This document shows positions 49,585 through 57,730 of a DNA stretch of 64,000 nucleotides, piece by piece. Position 1 is the stretch's first letter; each line of letters starts with the position of its first letter. Made by a program: the position numbers and the translations under genes. The DNA lies in the NCBI RefSeq assembly GCF_006658505.1, contig NZ_VFUZ01000015.1:82452-146451 (forward strand), read 5' to 3'. Origin of the DNA: Mesorhizobium sp. B2-4-15 (GTDB lineage Bacteria; Pseudomonadota; Alphaproteobacteria; Rhizobiales; Rhizobiaceae). The notes beneath the pieces were generated by a model. The model did no database searches, was not told where the DNA came from, and saw nothing but the letters and a program-made list of their open reading frames with translations.

Positions 49585-50565
49585 ATGACCGACGCTTCGT
49601 CCCTGCCACTCTATCCCCACCGCCATCTTCTGGGCATCAGCGATCTTTCGCCTGGAGACATCGAACTGTTGCTCGACAGGGCGGATCGGGCGGTCGCGAT
49701 CTCGCGCCAATCCGAAAAAAAGACCTCGACGCTGCGCGGCCGCACCCAGATCAATCTCTTTTACGAAGCCTCGACCCGCACGCAGTCCTCGTTCGAGCTG
49801 GCCGGGAAGCGGCTCGGCGCCGATGTCATGAACATGTCGGTGGCGAGTTCCTCGGTGAAGAAGGGCGAGACGCTCATCGACACCGCCATGACGCTGAACG
49901 CCATGCGGCCGGACATCTTGATCATCCGCCACCAGTCGGCGGGTGCCGCGGCACTTCTGGCGCAGAAGGTCGGCTGTTCGGTGGTCAATGCCGGCGACGG
50001 CGCGCATGAGCATCCGACGCAGGCGTTGCTCGACGCGTTGACCATCCGCCGCGCCAAGGGCCCGCTGTCGAAACTGATCGTGGCGATCTGCGGCGACATC
50101 CTGCATTCGCGCGTGGCGCGTTCCAACATCATGCTGCTTAACGCGCTCGGCGCGCAGGTGCGGGTCGTCGCGCCTTCGACGCTTTTGCCCTCCGGTATCG
50201 ACAGAATGGGCGTGATCGTGTCGCGTTCGATGGCCGAAGGCCTCAGGGATGCCGACGTGGTGATGATGCTGCGCCTGCAGCGTGAGCGGATGGAAGGCGC
50301 CTTCGTACCGTCGACCCGCGAATATTTCCGCTATTTCGGCCTCGACGCCGAGAAGCTGAAGGCCGCCAAGGACGACGCGCTCGTGATGCATCCCGGCCCG
50401 ATGAACCGTGGCGTCGAGATCGCCTCGGAAATCGCCGACGGCCCGCAAAGCGTCATCCAGGAACAGGTGGAAATGGGTGTCGCCGTGCGCATGGCGGTGA
50501 TGGAAGCGCTGCTCGACCCCCGTCGTAATCAAGAGGGCCGCAACCAAGAGGGCCGCGGCGCATGA
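49585..50565 (+). CDS. pyrB: Aspartate carbamoyltransferase catalytic chain
   Basis: Second step of pyrimidine synthesis: carbamoyl phosphate plus aspartate. 326 residues. Seen: FYEASTRTQSSFELAGKRLG (carbamoyl-phosphate loop), DGAHEHPTQALLD, GDILHSRVARSN and MHPGPMNRGVEI. The last residues repeat, NQEGRNQEGRGA, from a 15-base duplication (50527-50541 and 50542-50556). Stop overlaps the next start (ATGA), so it is coupled to the PyrC-like subunit. No PyrI gene seen. Confidence 0.96.
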   Translation: MTDASSLPLYPHRHLLGISDLSPGDIELLLDRADRAVAISRQSEKKTSTLRGRTQINLFYEASTRTQSSFELAGKRLGADVMNMSVASSSVKKGETLIDTAMTLNAMRPDILIIRHQSAGAAALLAQKVGCSVVNAGDGAHEHPTQALLDALTIRRAKGPLSKLIVAICGDILHSRVARSNIMLLNALGAQVRVVAPSTLLPSGIDRMGVIVSRSMAEGLRDADVVMMLRLQRERMEGAFVPSTREYFRYFGLDAEKLKAAKDDALVMHPGPMNRGVEIASEIADGPQSVIQEQVEMGVAVRMAVMEALLDPRRNQEGRNQEGRGA

Positions 50566-51848
50566 GCACGACGGTCTTTGAGCGCGCCCGCATCGTCGAC
50601 CCTTCGCGCGGCATGGACGAAGTCGGCTCCGTCATTGTCGACGGCAGGAAAATCGTTGCCGCCGGCAAGGCGGCGCTGAACCAGGGCGCGCCCGATGGGG
50701 CCGCGCTGATCGACTGTGCCGGCAAGGTAATCATCCCAGGCCTTGTCGATGGCCGCGTCTTCATCGGCGAACCCGGCGGCGAGCATCGCGAAACCATTGC
50801 GTCGGCAAGTGTCGCGGCGGCCGCCGGTGGCATCACCTCCATCGTCATGATGCCCGATACCGACCCGGTGATCGATAATGTGGCGCTGGTCGAGTTCGTG
50901 CTGCGCACCGCCAAGGATACGGCGGTCGTCAACATCTTCCCGGCGGCGGCCATCACCAAGGGCCTCGACGGCCGCGAGATGACCGAGTTCGGCCTGCTGC
51001 GCGAAGCAGGCGCCGTCGCCTTCACCGATGGCCGCCACACCATCTCGAGCGCGCTGGTGATGCGCCGCGCGCTGACCTATGCGCGCGACTTCGGCGCCAC
51101 GATCGTGCATGAGACGCAGGATGCAGATCTTGCCTCGTCCGGGGTGATGAATGAGGGCCTTTACGCGAGCTGGCTTGGTCTCTCCGGCATTCCTCGTGAA
51201 GCCGAATCCATTCCGCTTGAGCGCGATCTGGCCTTGGCGCGTCTGACGCGCGGCTCCTACCATGCGGCCAAGATCTCGACGGCCATTGCGGCGGGATCGG
51301 TGGCGCGCGCGAAGGCCGATGGCGCCAACGTCACATCGGGCGTGTCGATCCACAATCTGTCGCTCAATGAAAACGATGTCGGCGAATATCGTACCTTCTT
51401 CCGGCTGACGCCACCGCTGCGCGCCGAGGAAGACCGGCTGGCGATGATCGAAGCGGTCAGGGACGGCACGGTCGATATCATCGTCTCCTCGCACGATCCG
51501 CAGGATGTCGACACCAAGCGCCTGCCCTTCGCCGACGCGGCAGCCGGCGCCATCGGGCTGGAGACGTTGCTTGGCGCCGCCTTGCGGCTCTACCACAATG
51601 GCGACGTGCCATTGCCGCGGCTGATCGAGACACTCTCCACCGCGCCGGCAAGGCTGTTCGGATTGCCCGGCGGCACGCTGAAGCCCGGCGCCATCGCTGA
51701 CCTTGCGCTTGTCGACCTCGATGAACCCTGGATCGTCAGCGAGAGCGGCATCCGCTCGCGCTCGAAAAACACATGTTTCGAAGGCGCGCGGCTGCAAGGC
51801 AAGGTCTTGCAAACACTGGTCGCCGGCCGCACAGTGTTCTCGGCATAG
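50562..51848 (+). CDS. Dihydroorotase-like protein, probably inactive (PyrC' type)
   Basis: 428 residues with the dihydroorotase/amidohydrolase fold. In active enzymes a D-x-H-x-H metal motif follows PGLVD; here residues 59-72 read PGLVDGRVFIGEPG, so His65 is Arg, His67 is Phe and the substrate Arg69 is Gly. Later sites are changed too: TIVHETQD instead of the SHCED type, KISTAI instead of HxST, and VSSHDPQD where active enzymes have a DHAPH-type catalytic Asp. Known: inactive PyrC' partners assemble with PyrB in Pseudomonas. Inference: structural subunit of the aspartate carbamoyltransferase complex, with a real dihydroorotase elsewhere. Confidence 0.9.
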   Translation: MSTTVFERARIVDPSRGMDEVGSVIVDGRKIVAAGKAALNQGAPDGAALIDCAGKVIIPGLVDGRVFIGEPGGEHRETIASASVAAAAGGITSIVMMPDTDPVIDNVALVEFVLRTAKDTAVVNIFPAAAITKGLDGREMTEFGLLREAGAVAFTDGRHTISSALVMRRALTYARDFGATIVHETQDADLASSGVMNEGLYASWLGLSGIPREAESIPLERDLALARLTRGSYHAAKISTAIAAGSVARAKADGANVTSGVSIHNLSLNENDVGEYRTFFRLTPPLRAEEDRLAMIEAVRDGTVDIIVSSHDPQDVDTKRLPFADAAAGAIGLETLLGAALRLYHNGDVPLPRLIETLSTAPARLFGLPGGTLKPGAIADLALVDLDEPWIVSESGIRSRSKNTCFEGARLQGKVLQTLVAGRTVFSA

Positions 51849-51904
51849 ACCGGGAACAGGCGCCGCGCCTGATCCGGTTGGCAGGGGGAAATGCGGGGGA
51901 AACA

Positions 51905-52492
51905 ATGACTTATGGCGTGATCCTGGCGCTGGTATTCGGCTACCTTCTGGGCTCGATTCCCTTCGGGCTGTTGCTGACGCGAGCCGCTGGTCTTGGTGAC
52001 GTGCGCAATATCGGCTCCGGCAATATCGGCGCCACCAACGTGCTGCGCACCGGCAACAAGGGACTTGCCGCCGCGACCTTACTGCTCGATGCGCTGAAGG
52101 GCACGGCCGCCGTGCTGATAGTTGCTCATTTCGCGCCTGAAACAGCGGTCTGGGCCGGCCTCGGTGCCTTTCTCGGCCACCTCTTCCCGGCCTGGCTGGG
52201 CTTCAAGGGCGGCAAGGGCGTCGCCACCTATCTCGGCGTGCTGATCGGCCTTGCATGGCAGGTGGCGCTGGTCTTCGCCGTCGTCTGGCTGGTGACGGCT
52301 TTTCTGTTCCGCTTTTCGTCGCTTGCGGCACTGACGGCTGCTGTCGTTGTACCGATCGCCCTCTACTTTCTGAGCGCACCACAGATTGCCACTCTGTTCG
52401 TGGTGATGAGCATCGTCGTCTTTATCAAGCACCGAGCCAATATTTCTCGCCTGCTTGCCGGCACCGAGGGCAAGATCGGAGCCAAGGGATGA
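51905..52492 (+). CDS. plsY: Glycerol-3-phosphate acyltransferase PlsY
   Basis: Transfers an acyl group from acyl-phosphate to glycerol 3-phosphate, first step of phosphatidate synthesis. 195 residues, about five to six membrane helices. Seen: GSIPFGLLLTRAAGLGDVRNIGSGNIGATNVLR (motif 1), GHLFPAWLGFKGGKGVAT (motif 2) and FIKHRANISRLLAGTE (motif 3). ATG 51905 with GGGGGAAACA before it. Coupled to dprA by ATGA. Confidence 0.95.
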   Translation: MTYGVILALVFGYLLGSIPFGLLLTRAAGLGDVRNIGSGNIGATNVLRTGNKGLAAATLLLDALKGTAAVLIVAHFAPETAVWAGLGAFLGHLFPAWLGFKGGKGVATYLGVLIGLAWQVALVFAVVWLVTAFLFRFSSLAALTAAVVVPIALYFLSAPQIATLFVVMSIVVFIKHRANISRLLAGTEGKIGAKG

Positions 52493-53622
52493 GCGAGCCG
52501 GTCGCCGGGCCGCGCCTCAGCGACCGGCAGCGGCTGAGTTGGCTGCGGCTGATCCGCACCCAGAATGTCGGCCCTGCTTCCTTCCGGGACCTGATCAACC
52601 GCTTCGGGTCGGCCGAAGTCGCGCTTCAAATGCTGCCGGAACTGATGATTTCCGGCGGCGCCAGCCGGATGATCCGCATCCCTTCCGTTGCCGAGGCAGA
52701 AGCCGAACTGGAAGCAGCCCGGCGCAATGGTGCACGCTTTGTCGGCATCGGAGAGACCGATTATCCCCCGCTGTTGCGCAGCATGGACCATCCGCCACCG
52801 CTGCTGGCGGTCAAGGGCAATGCCGCCGTGTTCCGGCTGCCGGGCGTAGCCATCGTCGGCGCGCGCAACGCATCGCTGGCTGGCATCAAGATGGCGCGCA
52901 TGCTGGCGGCCGACCTTGGGCGCGATGGATATGGGATCATCTCCGGCCTGGCACGCGGCATCGACACAGCGGCACATCAGGGCAGTCTGTCGACCGGCAC
53001 GATCGGTGTGCTGGCCGGAGGCCTTGACCTGCCCTACCCGCCCGAAAATGCCGGCCTGTGCGAGGAAATCGCCGAACATGGGGCGGTCATCTCCGAGATG
53101 CCATTCGGCTGGCAGCCGCGTGCGCAGGATTTTCCGCGCCGCAATCGTCTCGTCGCGGGTGCCGCCCTTGGGCTGGTGGTGATCGAGGCGGCGCAGCGGT
53201 CGGGATCCCTGATCAGCGCCAGGCTGGCCGGCGAAATGGGCCGCCTGGTCTTTGCCGTGCCCGGCTCCCCGCTCGATCCGCGTGCAGCCGGCACGAACGG
53301 CCTGCTCAAGGACGGCGCCACGCTGGTCACCGAAGCATCGGATATTTCCAGGGCAATCGCGCCGTTGACCGGCATGCGGGCACCTGATGTGCCGCCGTTC
53401 GAGGACCCGCCCGATTTTTCGGCCACACCGCCGCCTGGTGAGAGCGACCGCACAGAGGTAATCGAGGCGCTCGGCCCGACGCCGGTGTCGGTCGACGAGA
53501 TCATCCGTCACACCGGCCTCCACCCGGCCCAGGTTTTCATGGTGCTTCTGGAACTCGATCTCGCCGGCCGGCTCGAACGTCATGCGGGCGGCCATGTTTC
53601 ACTGGTTTTCGGGGATCCCTGA
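52489..53622 (+). CDS. dprA: DNA processing protein DprA
   Basis: Binds incoming single-stranded DNA and loads RecA in natural transformation. 377 residues: SAM-like N-terminal part (to about residue 75), Rossmann domain with VAIVGARNASLAGIKMA, GIISGLARGIDTAAHQG, and FPRRNRLVAGAALGLVVIEAAQRSGSLISARLA, then a C-terminal winged helix after a Pro-rich linker (VIEALGPTPVSVDEI). A ComEC-like gene is at 6.5-9 kb, so two transformation-type genes are in the window. In many rhizobia topA follows; here it does not. Confidence 0.94.
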   Translation: MSEPVAGPRLSDRQRLSWLRLIRTQNVGPASFRDLINRFGSAEVALQMLPELMISGGASRMIRIPSVAEAEAELEAARRNGARFVGIGETDYPPLLRSMDHPPPLLAVKGNAAVFRLPGVAIVGARNASLAGIKMARMLAADLGRDGYGIISGLARGIDTAAHQGSLSTGTIGVLAGGLDLPYPPENAGLCEEIAEHGAVISEMPFGWQPRAQDFPRRNRLVAGAALGLVVIEAAQRSGSLISARLAGEMGRLVFAVPGSPLDPRAAGTNGLLKDGATLVTEASDISRAIAPLTGMRAPDVPPFEDPPDFSATPPPGESDRTEVIEALGPTPVSVDEIIRHTGLHPAQVFMVLLELDLAGRLERHAGGHVSLVFGDP

Positions 53623-53672
53623 AGCCGTGCCGTTCTGCGAAACCTCCAGTACTCTTGTGACGGCTCTAGGCA

Positions 53673-54377
53673 TTACACGATATCCAATATATTTCGATTG
53701 CCGCGTTCCATCTTGAAGCGATCGGCCCATTCTTGGCTGATCAAATCTCGCTGTTTCTGGATCACGACCCTGCTGAAATCTTGCGTGGGTTGCAATTTGA
53801 CACCCATCATATTGGCCACTTCGCTGACCGCATCTAGCGGGTCGGCGACGAGTGGCTCGTATTCGATTCTCAGGGGCTGTATTCCAGTTCGCGCATAAAA
53901 CATCTCCCAACGCGCCCTTTCCCGAACCAGCGCATCGAGTTGCCTCTGAATCAGTTCGGGATCAAAAACCGCTGTTTGGTTTGGCGGTTGCGTCGATCGG
54001 TACTGCCCTGTTTGGATGGCTTTCGCCCAAGATACCGCCTGCTGGAGAAGGTCTCGTCTGGAAAGATACACAAAGTGAAGATTCGGAAGCGCATCGGTCC
54101 AGTCGATTTCGCCTGAAATCCAATCATGCTGGTGCGCAAAGATTTTCAGGCCATAAATGCGATTGGATGTCGCGCCCATGGTGAGAATTTTCTCGATCTG
54201 ACCGCTCACACGTTCCGGAAAGTTTGGATGATCAAAAAATCGACGAGCCCTCCAATTGAAGTATTCAAGTGGATGCCCGAGCGCCCCGGTGCTACTGAGA
54301 TGCTGACAAAAGAAGTTGCTTCCCGATCTTGGCGACGTACAAATTGCATAACCTCGAATTCCGTTCGTTATTTTCAA
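53673..54377 (-). CDS. Stf0-type sulfotransferase
   Basis: 234 residues. PAPS-binding 5' loop YAICTSPRSGSNFFCQHL at the N-terminus and 3'-phosphate contact YLSRRDLLQQAVSWAKAIQT around residue 105 fit the Stf0/LpsS family, which sulfates trehalose in mycobacteria and surface sugars in rhizobia. GHPLEYF also typical. Start is TTG 54377, overlapping the stop of the glycosyltransferase gene (TTGA), so the two act together. DNA is visibly more AT-rich than its neighbours, a sign of transfer. Confidence 0.86.
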   Translation of the reverse strand: MKITNGIRGYAICTSPRSGSNFFCQHLSSTGALGHPLEYFNWRARRFFDHPNFPERVSGQIEKILTMGATSNRIYGLKIFAHQHDWISGEIDWTDALPNLHFVYLSRRDLLQQAVSWAKAIQTGQYRSTQPPNQTAVFDPELIQRQLDALVRERARWEMFYARTGIQPLRIEYEPLVADPLDAVSEVANMMGVKLQPTQDFSRVVIQKQRDLISQEWADRFKMERGNRNILDIV

Positions 54378-55720
54378 ATTTTTCCTCGCGCCTTGAGAAG
54401 TATTTTTCGAAAAAACAAAGGAAGCAGGCCGTTGTACAGCAGCTTTACCTTGCTTACAAATTCCGCAATGATTTCCAAACTATGCTCGATTCGAGATAAT
54501 CTTTCCAAGGTAACTTGGCTTACGGTAACGAGCGAAACGGAAGCATCAGAGACCGAATGGATTTGGGCAGTATCAAGTCTAATCGTATTGATCTGGCCAC
54601 CAAGGTCCGTCCACGCCACAGCACTCCTCTTTAGGATTTCCGTATTTGATCGCAGTAATTCCAGCAAGGCGGTCTGACGGAGTGGATCCGCCACGCCGTG
54701 CAGCTCCTTGGCAATCTGGAACCATTTGCGATGCGTAGCTGAAACGCCGATTTCTTCGATCCAGCAGGCTGTAGCGAGCGATCGTTCGTCCGCGGTCGTG
54801 GCGCCATGTTCCTGGATAGCCTGATTATAAATTCGAAGATGTTCCTCGACAAAGTAGGCCATACCTGCAACCTTCCGAAAATAAATGCAAACGGCTGCCG
54901 CATCGTCGGCGTCGAATTTCGAGATCGCTTGCAAAAGGTTGTCAACAGTGGTCGGCCTGGTCAGAAGACCGACGCCGAGGTTCATACGCCGCCATGCTGT
55001 CATGTTTTCCGTGTCAAGCAGGCCGGCGAAGCCACGCGCGTCGCAAACCACAACCGAGCATCCGACGGCGGCCGCCTCGATGGCCATGCGGGCGGTCGCA
55101 AACACGATATCGTATTGCGGCAAATCCTTTTCGAGCTGATATGAATACCGGCCTGTGGCAGGCCCCAGTTCATCAAGCTGAATGCCGCTTTTGGCGCAGG
55201 CTTCACGCACCGCCTGTTGATGCTCGAAATTCTTGGTCAGCAACAGCCCCCGCTTCGGCCTCGCGGGCAGAGAAGGTCTTTGCCTGAAACGTTCGAGGTC
55301 GACCGCGTTGAAGACGAGATCCAGTTTGTCTGCCGGCACACCGCGCGACAGGCACCTTACCTTGCACGCCTCGTCGACCGCGATCCAGCGGCGGATCTGA
55401 GGGTGAGGCATTGGAGTTTCGACCTCGAAGACGGCACTGTGACATGAAAAGACGGCTGGCACGTCAGGAAACCTTGCCAGCGCGGTCAGGCATGGGGTCA
55501 GATGCTGGGCGTGGATTACATCGGGCCTTTCGACGATCTCGGCGATCCGGTCCACGACCTGGTGTCCACGGATGCGGAGTCTATCAGCCATGTCGCCAAG
55601 CGTTGGCGCGAGCAGCATGGTTTGGTGACCCGCGCCGCGAAGTCCGTCGGCCAGCAATTCGACAACGGATTCGGAGCCGCTGTTTTGCGACACCGACAGG
55701 TTGGTAATGAGTATCCGCAA
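54374..55720 (-). CDS. Glycosyltransferase (GT-B fold, GT4-like) with C-terminal extension
   Basis: 448 residues. N-terminal GT-B features: NSGSESVVELLADGLRGAGHQT, VIHAQHLTPCL, VFSCHSAVFEVETP, and NAVDLERFRQRPSLP; the donor-site region IVFATARMAIEAAAVGCSVVVCDARGFAGLL carries the usual EAxxxG glycines. After about residue 335 comes a helical tail of about 110 residues not typical of GT4. Start is TTG 55720 with a perfect AAGGAGG. Sugar and acceptor unknown; coupled to the sulfotransferase, probably a sulfated surface glycan. Confidence 0.8.
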   Translation of the reverse strand: MRILITNLSVSQNSGSESVVELLADGLRGAGHQTMLLAPTLGDMADRLRIRGHQVVDRIAEIVERPDVIHAQHLTPCLTALARFPDVPAVFSCHSAVFEVETPMPHPQIRRWIAVDEACKVRCLSRGVPADKLDLVFNAVDLERFRQRPSLPARPKRGLLLTKNFEHQQAVREACAKSGIQLDELGPATGRYSYQLEKDLPQYDIVFATARMAIEAAAVGCSVVVCDARGFAGLLDTENMTAWRRMNLGVGLLTRPTTVDNLLQAISKFDADDAAAVCIYFRKVAGMAYFVEEHLRIYNQAIQEHGATTADERSLATACWIEEIGVSATHRKWFQIAKELHGVADPLRQTALLELLRSNTEILKRSAVAWTDLGGQINTIRLDTAQIHSVSDASVSLVTVSQVTLERLSRIEHSLEIIAEFVSKVKLLYNGLLPLFFRKILLKARGKI

Positions 55721-55931
55721 AGGTTGCCTCCTTGCCTGTTTTGCGTTGGCTATAAAGACAACAGGTGCTAGCTAGGCAGCGTTTCTTAGTTCGAAGCTGT
55801 CGACCAAACAAGTTTCCATGTGGCACCAGCGCGGGTGCCTATGCCAGTCATTGCATGGAATTCTGGCGCAGCGTGTTTCAGCGATATCCACGGGGTGGGA
55901 TTGCGCGCCGAAGCTTGAGTGGAGCGATGCC

Positions 55932-56669
55932 GTGCCTGAAAAGTTGCAACATGTGCTAATCCTCGCACATCCGGGACATGAGCTTAGAATCCATCACTGG
56001 CTTGAGCTCAACAGGCCGCGAATCTACCTTCTCACGGATGGCTCGGGCGGACGCAACGCGGCTCGAACCCAGTTCTCACGTGAGGTGGTGGACGCCGCCG
56101 GCGCGACCGCCGGAGCGATCTTTGGAGAAACTCCTGACGCCGCGTGGTACAAGGCGTTGTTGAGCACGGATACGGGCTTCTTTGCCGACGTGCTCAGGAG
56201 AATCCGGCTCGATTTGATGGATTGTCAGGACGTTCAAGTCGTTTCCGACGCAGTCGACGGCTACAATCCAATCCACGATCTGGCCCACGTATTTGGCAAT
56301 GTCCTCAATGTCTGGCTGCGCGGTGCGAGACCGGGTCGCAAGCACCTTTGTTCCGCTGCGGTTCCCAACGTGCCTGGCGTTGTCGAGGTGGAAATTCAAC
56401 TGGATGCTGCTGCCCGCGCCAGAAAGATAGCTGCAGTGCAAGCCTATACGCCACTTGCCGATGAAGCCCGCCAGATTCTGGATCGCGATCCTCAATGTTT
56501 CGACAGGGAGATTCTCATCGCGCAGAATTTCGATTGGAACACCCACTGGACGCCTGAATGGGAGCGGATAGGCAAGGAGCGGGTGGCGAGAAAGCTTTAC
56601 GAGAGATCCATCACCTATCGAGAAAATGTGCAGCCGATTGCGCAGCAGCTGATGTCTGAAGTCGTCTGA
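55932..56669 (+). CDS. PIG-L-like protein with variant AHPGHE motif
   Basis: 245 residues from GTG 55932. Starts VLILAHPGHELRIHHWLELNRPRIYLLTDGSGGRN, the position and fold of the PIG-L deacetylase AHPDDE zinc motif, but with Gly15 and His16 in place of the two aspartates. A later GYNPIHDLAHVF may give further histidines. I recall similar HPGHE proteins from polysaccharide clusters in several bacteria, unnamed. Inference: metal enzyme acting on an N-acyl or ester group of a sugar. Divergent from the glycosyltransferase across a 211-base gap with no other gene. Confidence 0.6.
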   Translation: MPEKLQHVLILAHPGHELRIHHWLELNRPRIYLLTDGSGGRNAARTQFSREVVDAAGATAGAIFGETPDAAWYKALLSTDTGFFADVLRRIRLDLMDCQDVQVVSDAVDGYNPIHDLAHVFGNVLNVWLRGARPGRKHLCSAAVPNVPGVVEVEIQLDAAARARKIAAVQAYTPLADEARQILDRDPQCFDREILIAQNFDWNTHWTPEWERIGKERVARKLYERSITYRENVQPIAQQLMSEVV

Positions 56670-56734
56670 TAGCGGCCGGAAACGGAAACACCCGTGAGTG
56701 CATCGCGCTGATTTCGAAAGAACCGGACGAGACG

Positions 56735-56935
56735 TCAGTGCTTCCCCCTGCTCTCTTCCTCGGTCTCGGCATAGTCGGATGTATTCGCACCGAACAGATC
56801 TTTCTCCACCACCTTGCGCCACACCGCGTCGGCGTCTTCGGAACGCGGTGGCTCGAGAGTGTCGCCCGATTTGTGTGAGCGGCGCCGAAGCCAGTTCGGG
56901 ATGATTTCCTGAATCAGGCTGGTGAACTGAGCCAT
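56735..56935 (-). CDS. Small protein of 66 residues
   Basis: Start ATG has AGGAG seven bases in front. Sequence: a short amphipathic stretch FTSLIQEIIPNWLRRR, then an acidic C-terminal half (PRSEDADAVWRKVVEKDLFG and ETEEESRGKH). Not recognised. It begins 21 bases after otsB on the same strand and is the last gene of the sugar cluster, so it is probably real and co-expressed. Confidence 0.6.
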   Translation of the reverse strand: MAQFTSLIQEIIPNWLRRRSHKSGDTLEPPRSEDADAVWRKVVEKDLFGANTSDYAETEEESRGKH

Positions 56936-56956
56936 CGATCAACTCCTGCAAACTGC

Positions 56957-57730
56957 TTAGGGTTGGACCGTCGCGCGGAATCTGCCTCGGCACAGAGTGT
57001 CCAACCAGGCAAGAACCTCGCCGACGTCGGCCAGTTTGTGGCGCGCCGCGGTTTGGCCTTGCGGTTTAATACGGATCGATATGCCGTTCATCTCATTGAC
57101 GGTTTCGAATCCGTTCTCATCGGATGTGTCGTCGCCAAGAAACACCGGGCATCGTTCCTTGAAAGCCGGCTCCGCCATGAAGCGCCTGATCGCCGCTCCT
57201 TTGGCCGCCTCCAGCGGCATCAGCTCGACCCCTGCATTGCCAGCCAGCACCCGATATCCCGCGGGCAGCCTCTCCAATGCCTGTTCGACCAACTGTGTCG
57301 CACGCTGAAGCAAGTGCGGCGCCGCGCGTGTATGAATGGCCAGGATCGGTCCCTTGCGTTCGATATAGACATCAGCGCTGGCCAGTTCCGCTTCGATTTC
57401 CCCGGCAAGTGCTGCAATGTCGGCCGGCTCGCCCGCCGCCTCGACCGGACCGTCACGAGCGAGCCTGTGCTCGAGACCGTAAAGCCCGGCGGCGCGCAAT
57501 CGAAGGGGCTGAAAGAGATGGTCGACAGCGGCAATCGACCGTCCCGTGATAAACGCCAACGCTCCGTCCAATTGCGTTTCAAGTCTTGCCAACAGCATGC
57601 GCAACGCGTCATTGACGACCACTGCGTCAGGATGCGCGGCATGTTCAAGAAGCGTGCCGTCGATGTCCAGGAACAAGGCCCATGGCCCTTGGGGAACGTC
57701 AGGCGCGGGCAGGTTCGGAAGTATCGACAT
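56957..57730 (-). CDS. otsB: Trehalose-phosphatase
   Basis: HAD-family phosphatase of 257 residues. Seen: ALFLDIDGTLLEHAAHPD (motif I with the nucleophile Asp), LAFITGRS (motif II), and FLGDDTSDENGFETVN (motif IV). Removes phosphate from trehalose 6-phosphate, or from a related sugar phosphate if the neighbouring GT20 has another product. Start 57730 shares TGATG with the GT20 stop, a strong sign of a joint pathway. Confidence 0.9.
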   Translation of the reverse strand: MSILPNLPAPDVPQGPWALFLDIDGTLLEHAAHPDAVVVNDALRMLLARLETQLDGALAFITGRSIAAVDHLFQPLRLRAAGLYGLEHRLARDGPVEAAGEPADIAALAGEIEAELASADVYIERKGPILAIHTRAAPHLLQRATQLVEQALERLPAGYRVLAGNAGVELMPLEAAKGAAIRRFMAEPAFKERCPVFLGDDTSDENGFETVNEMNGISIRIKPQGQTAARHKLADVGEVLAWLDTLCRGRFRATVQP

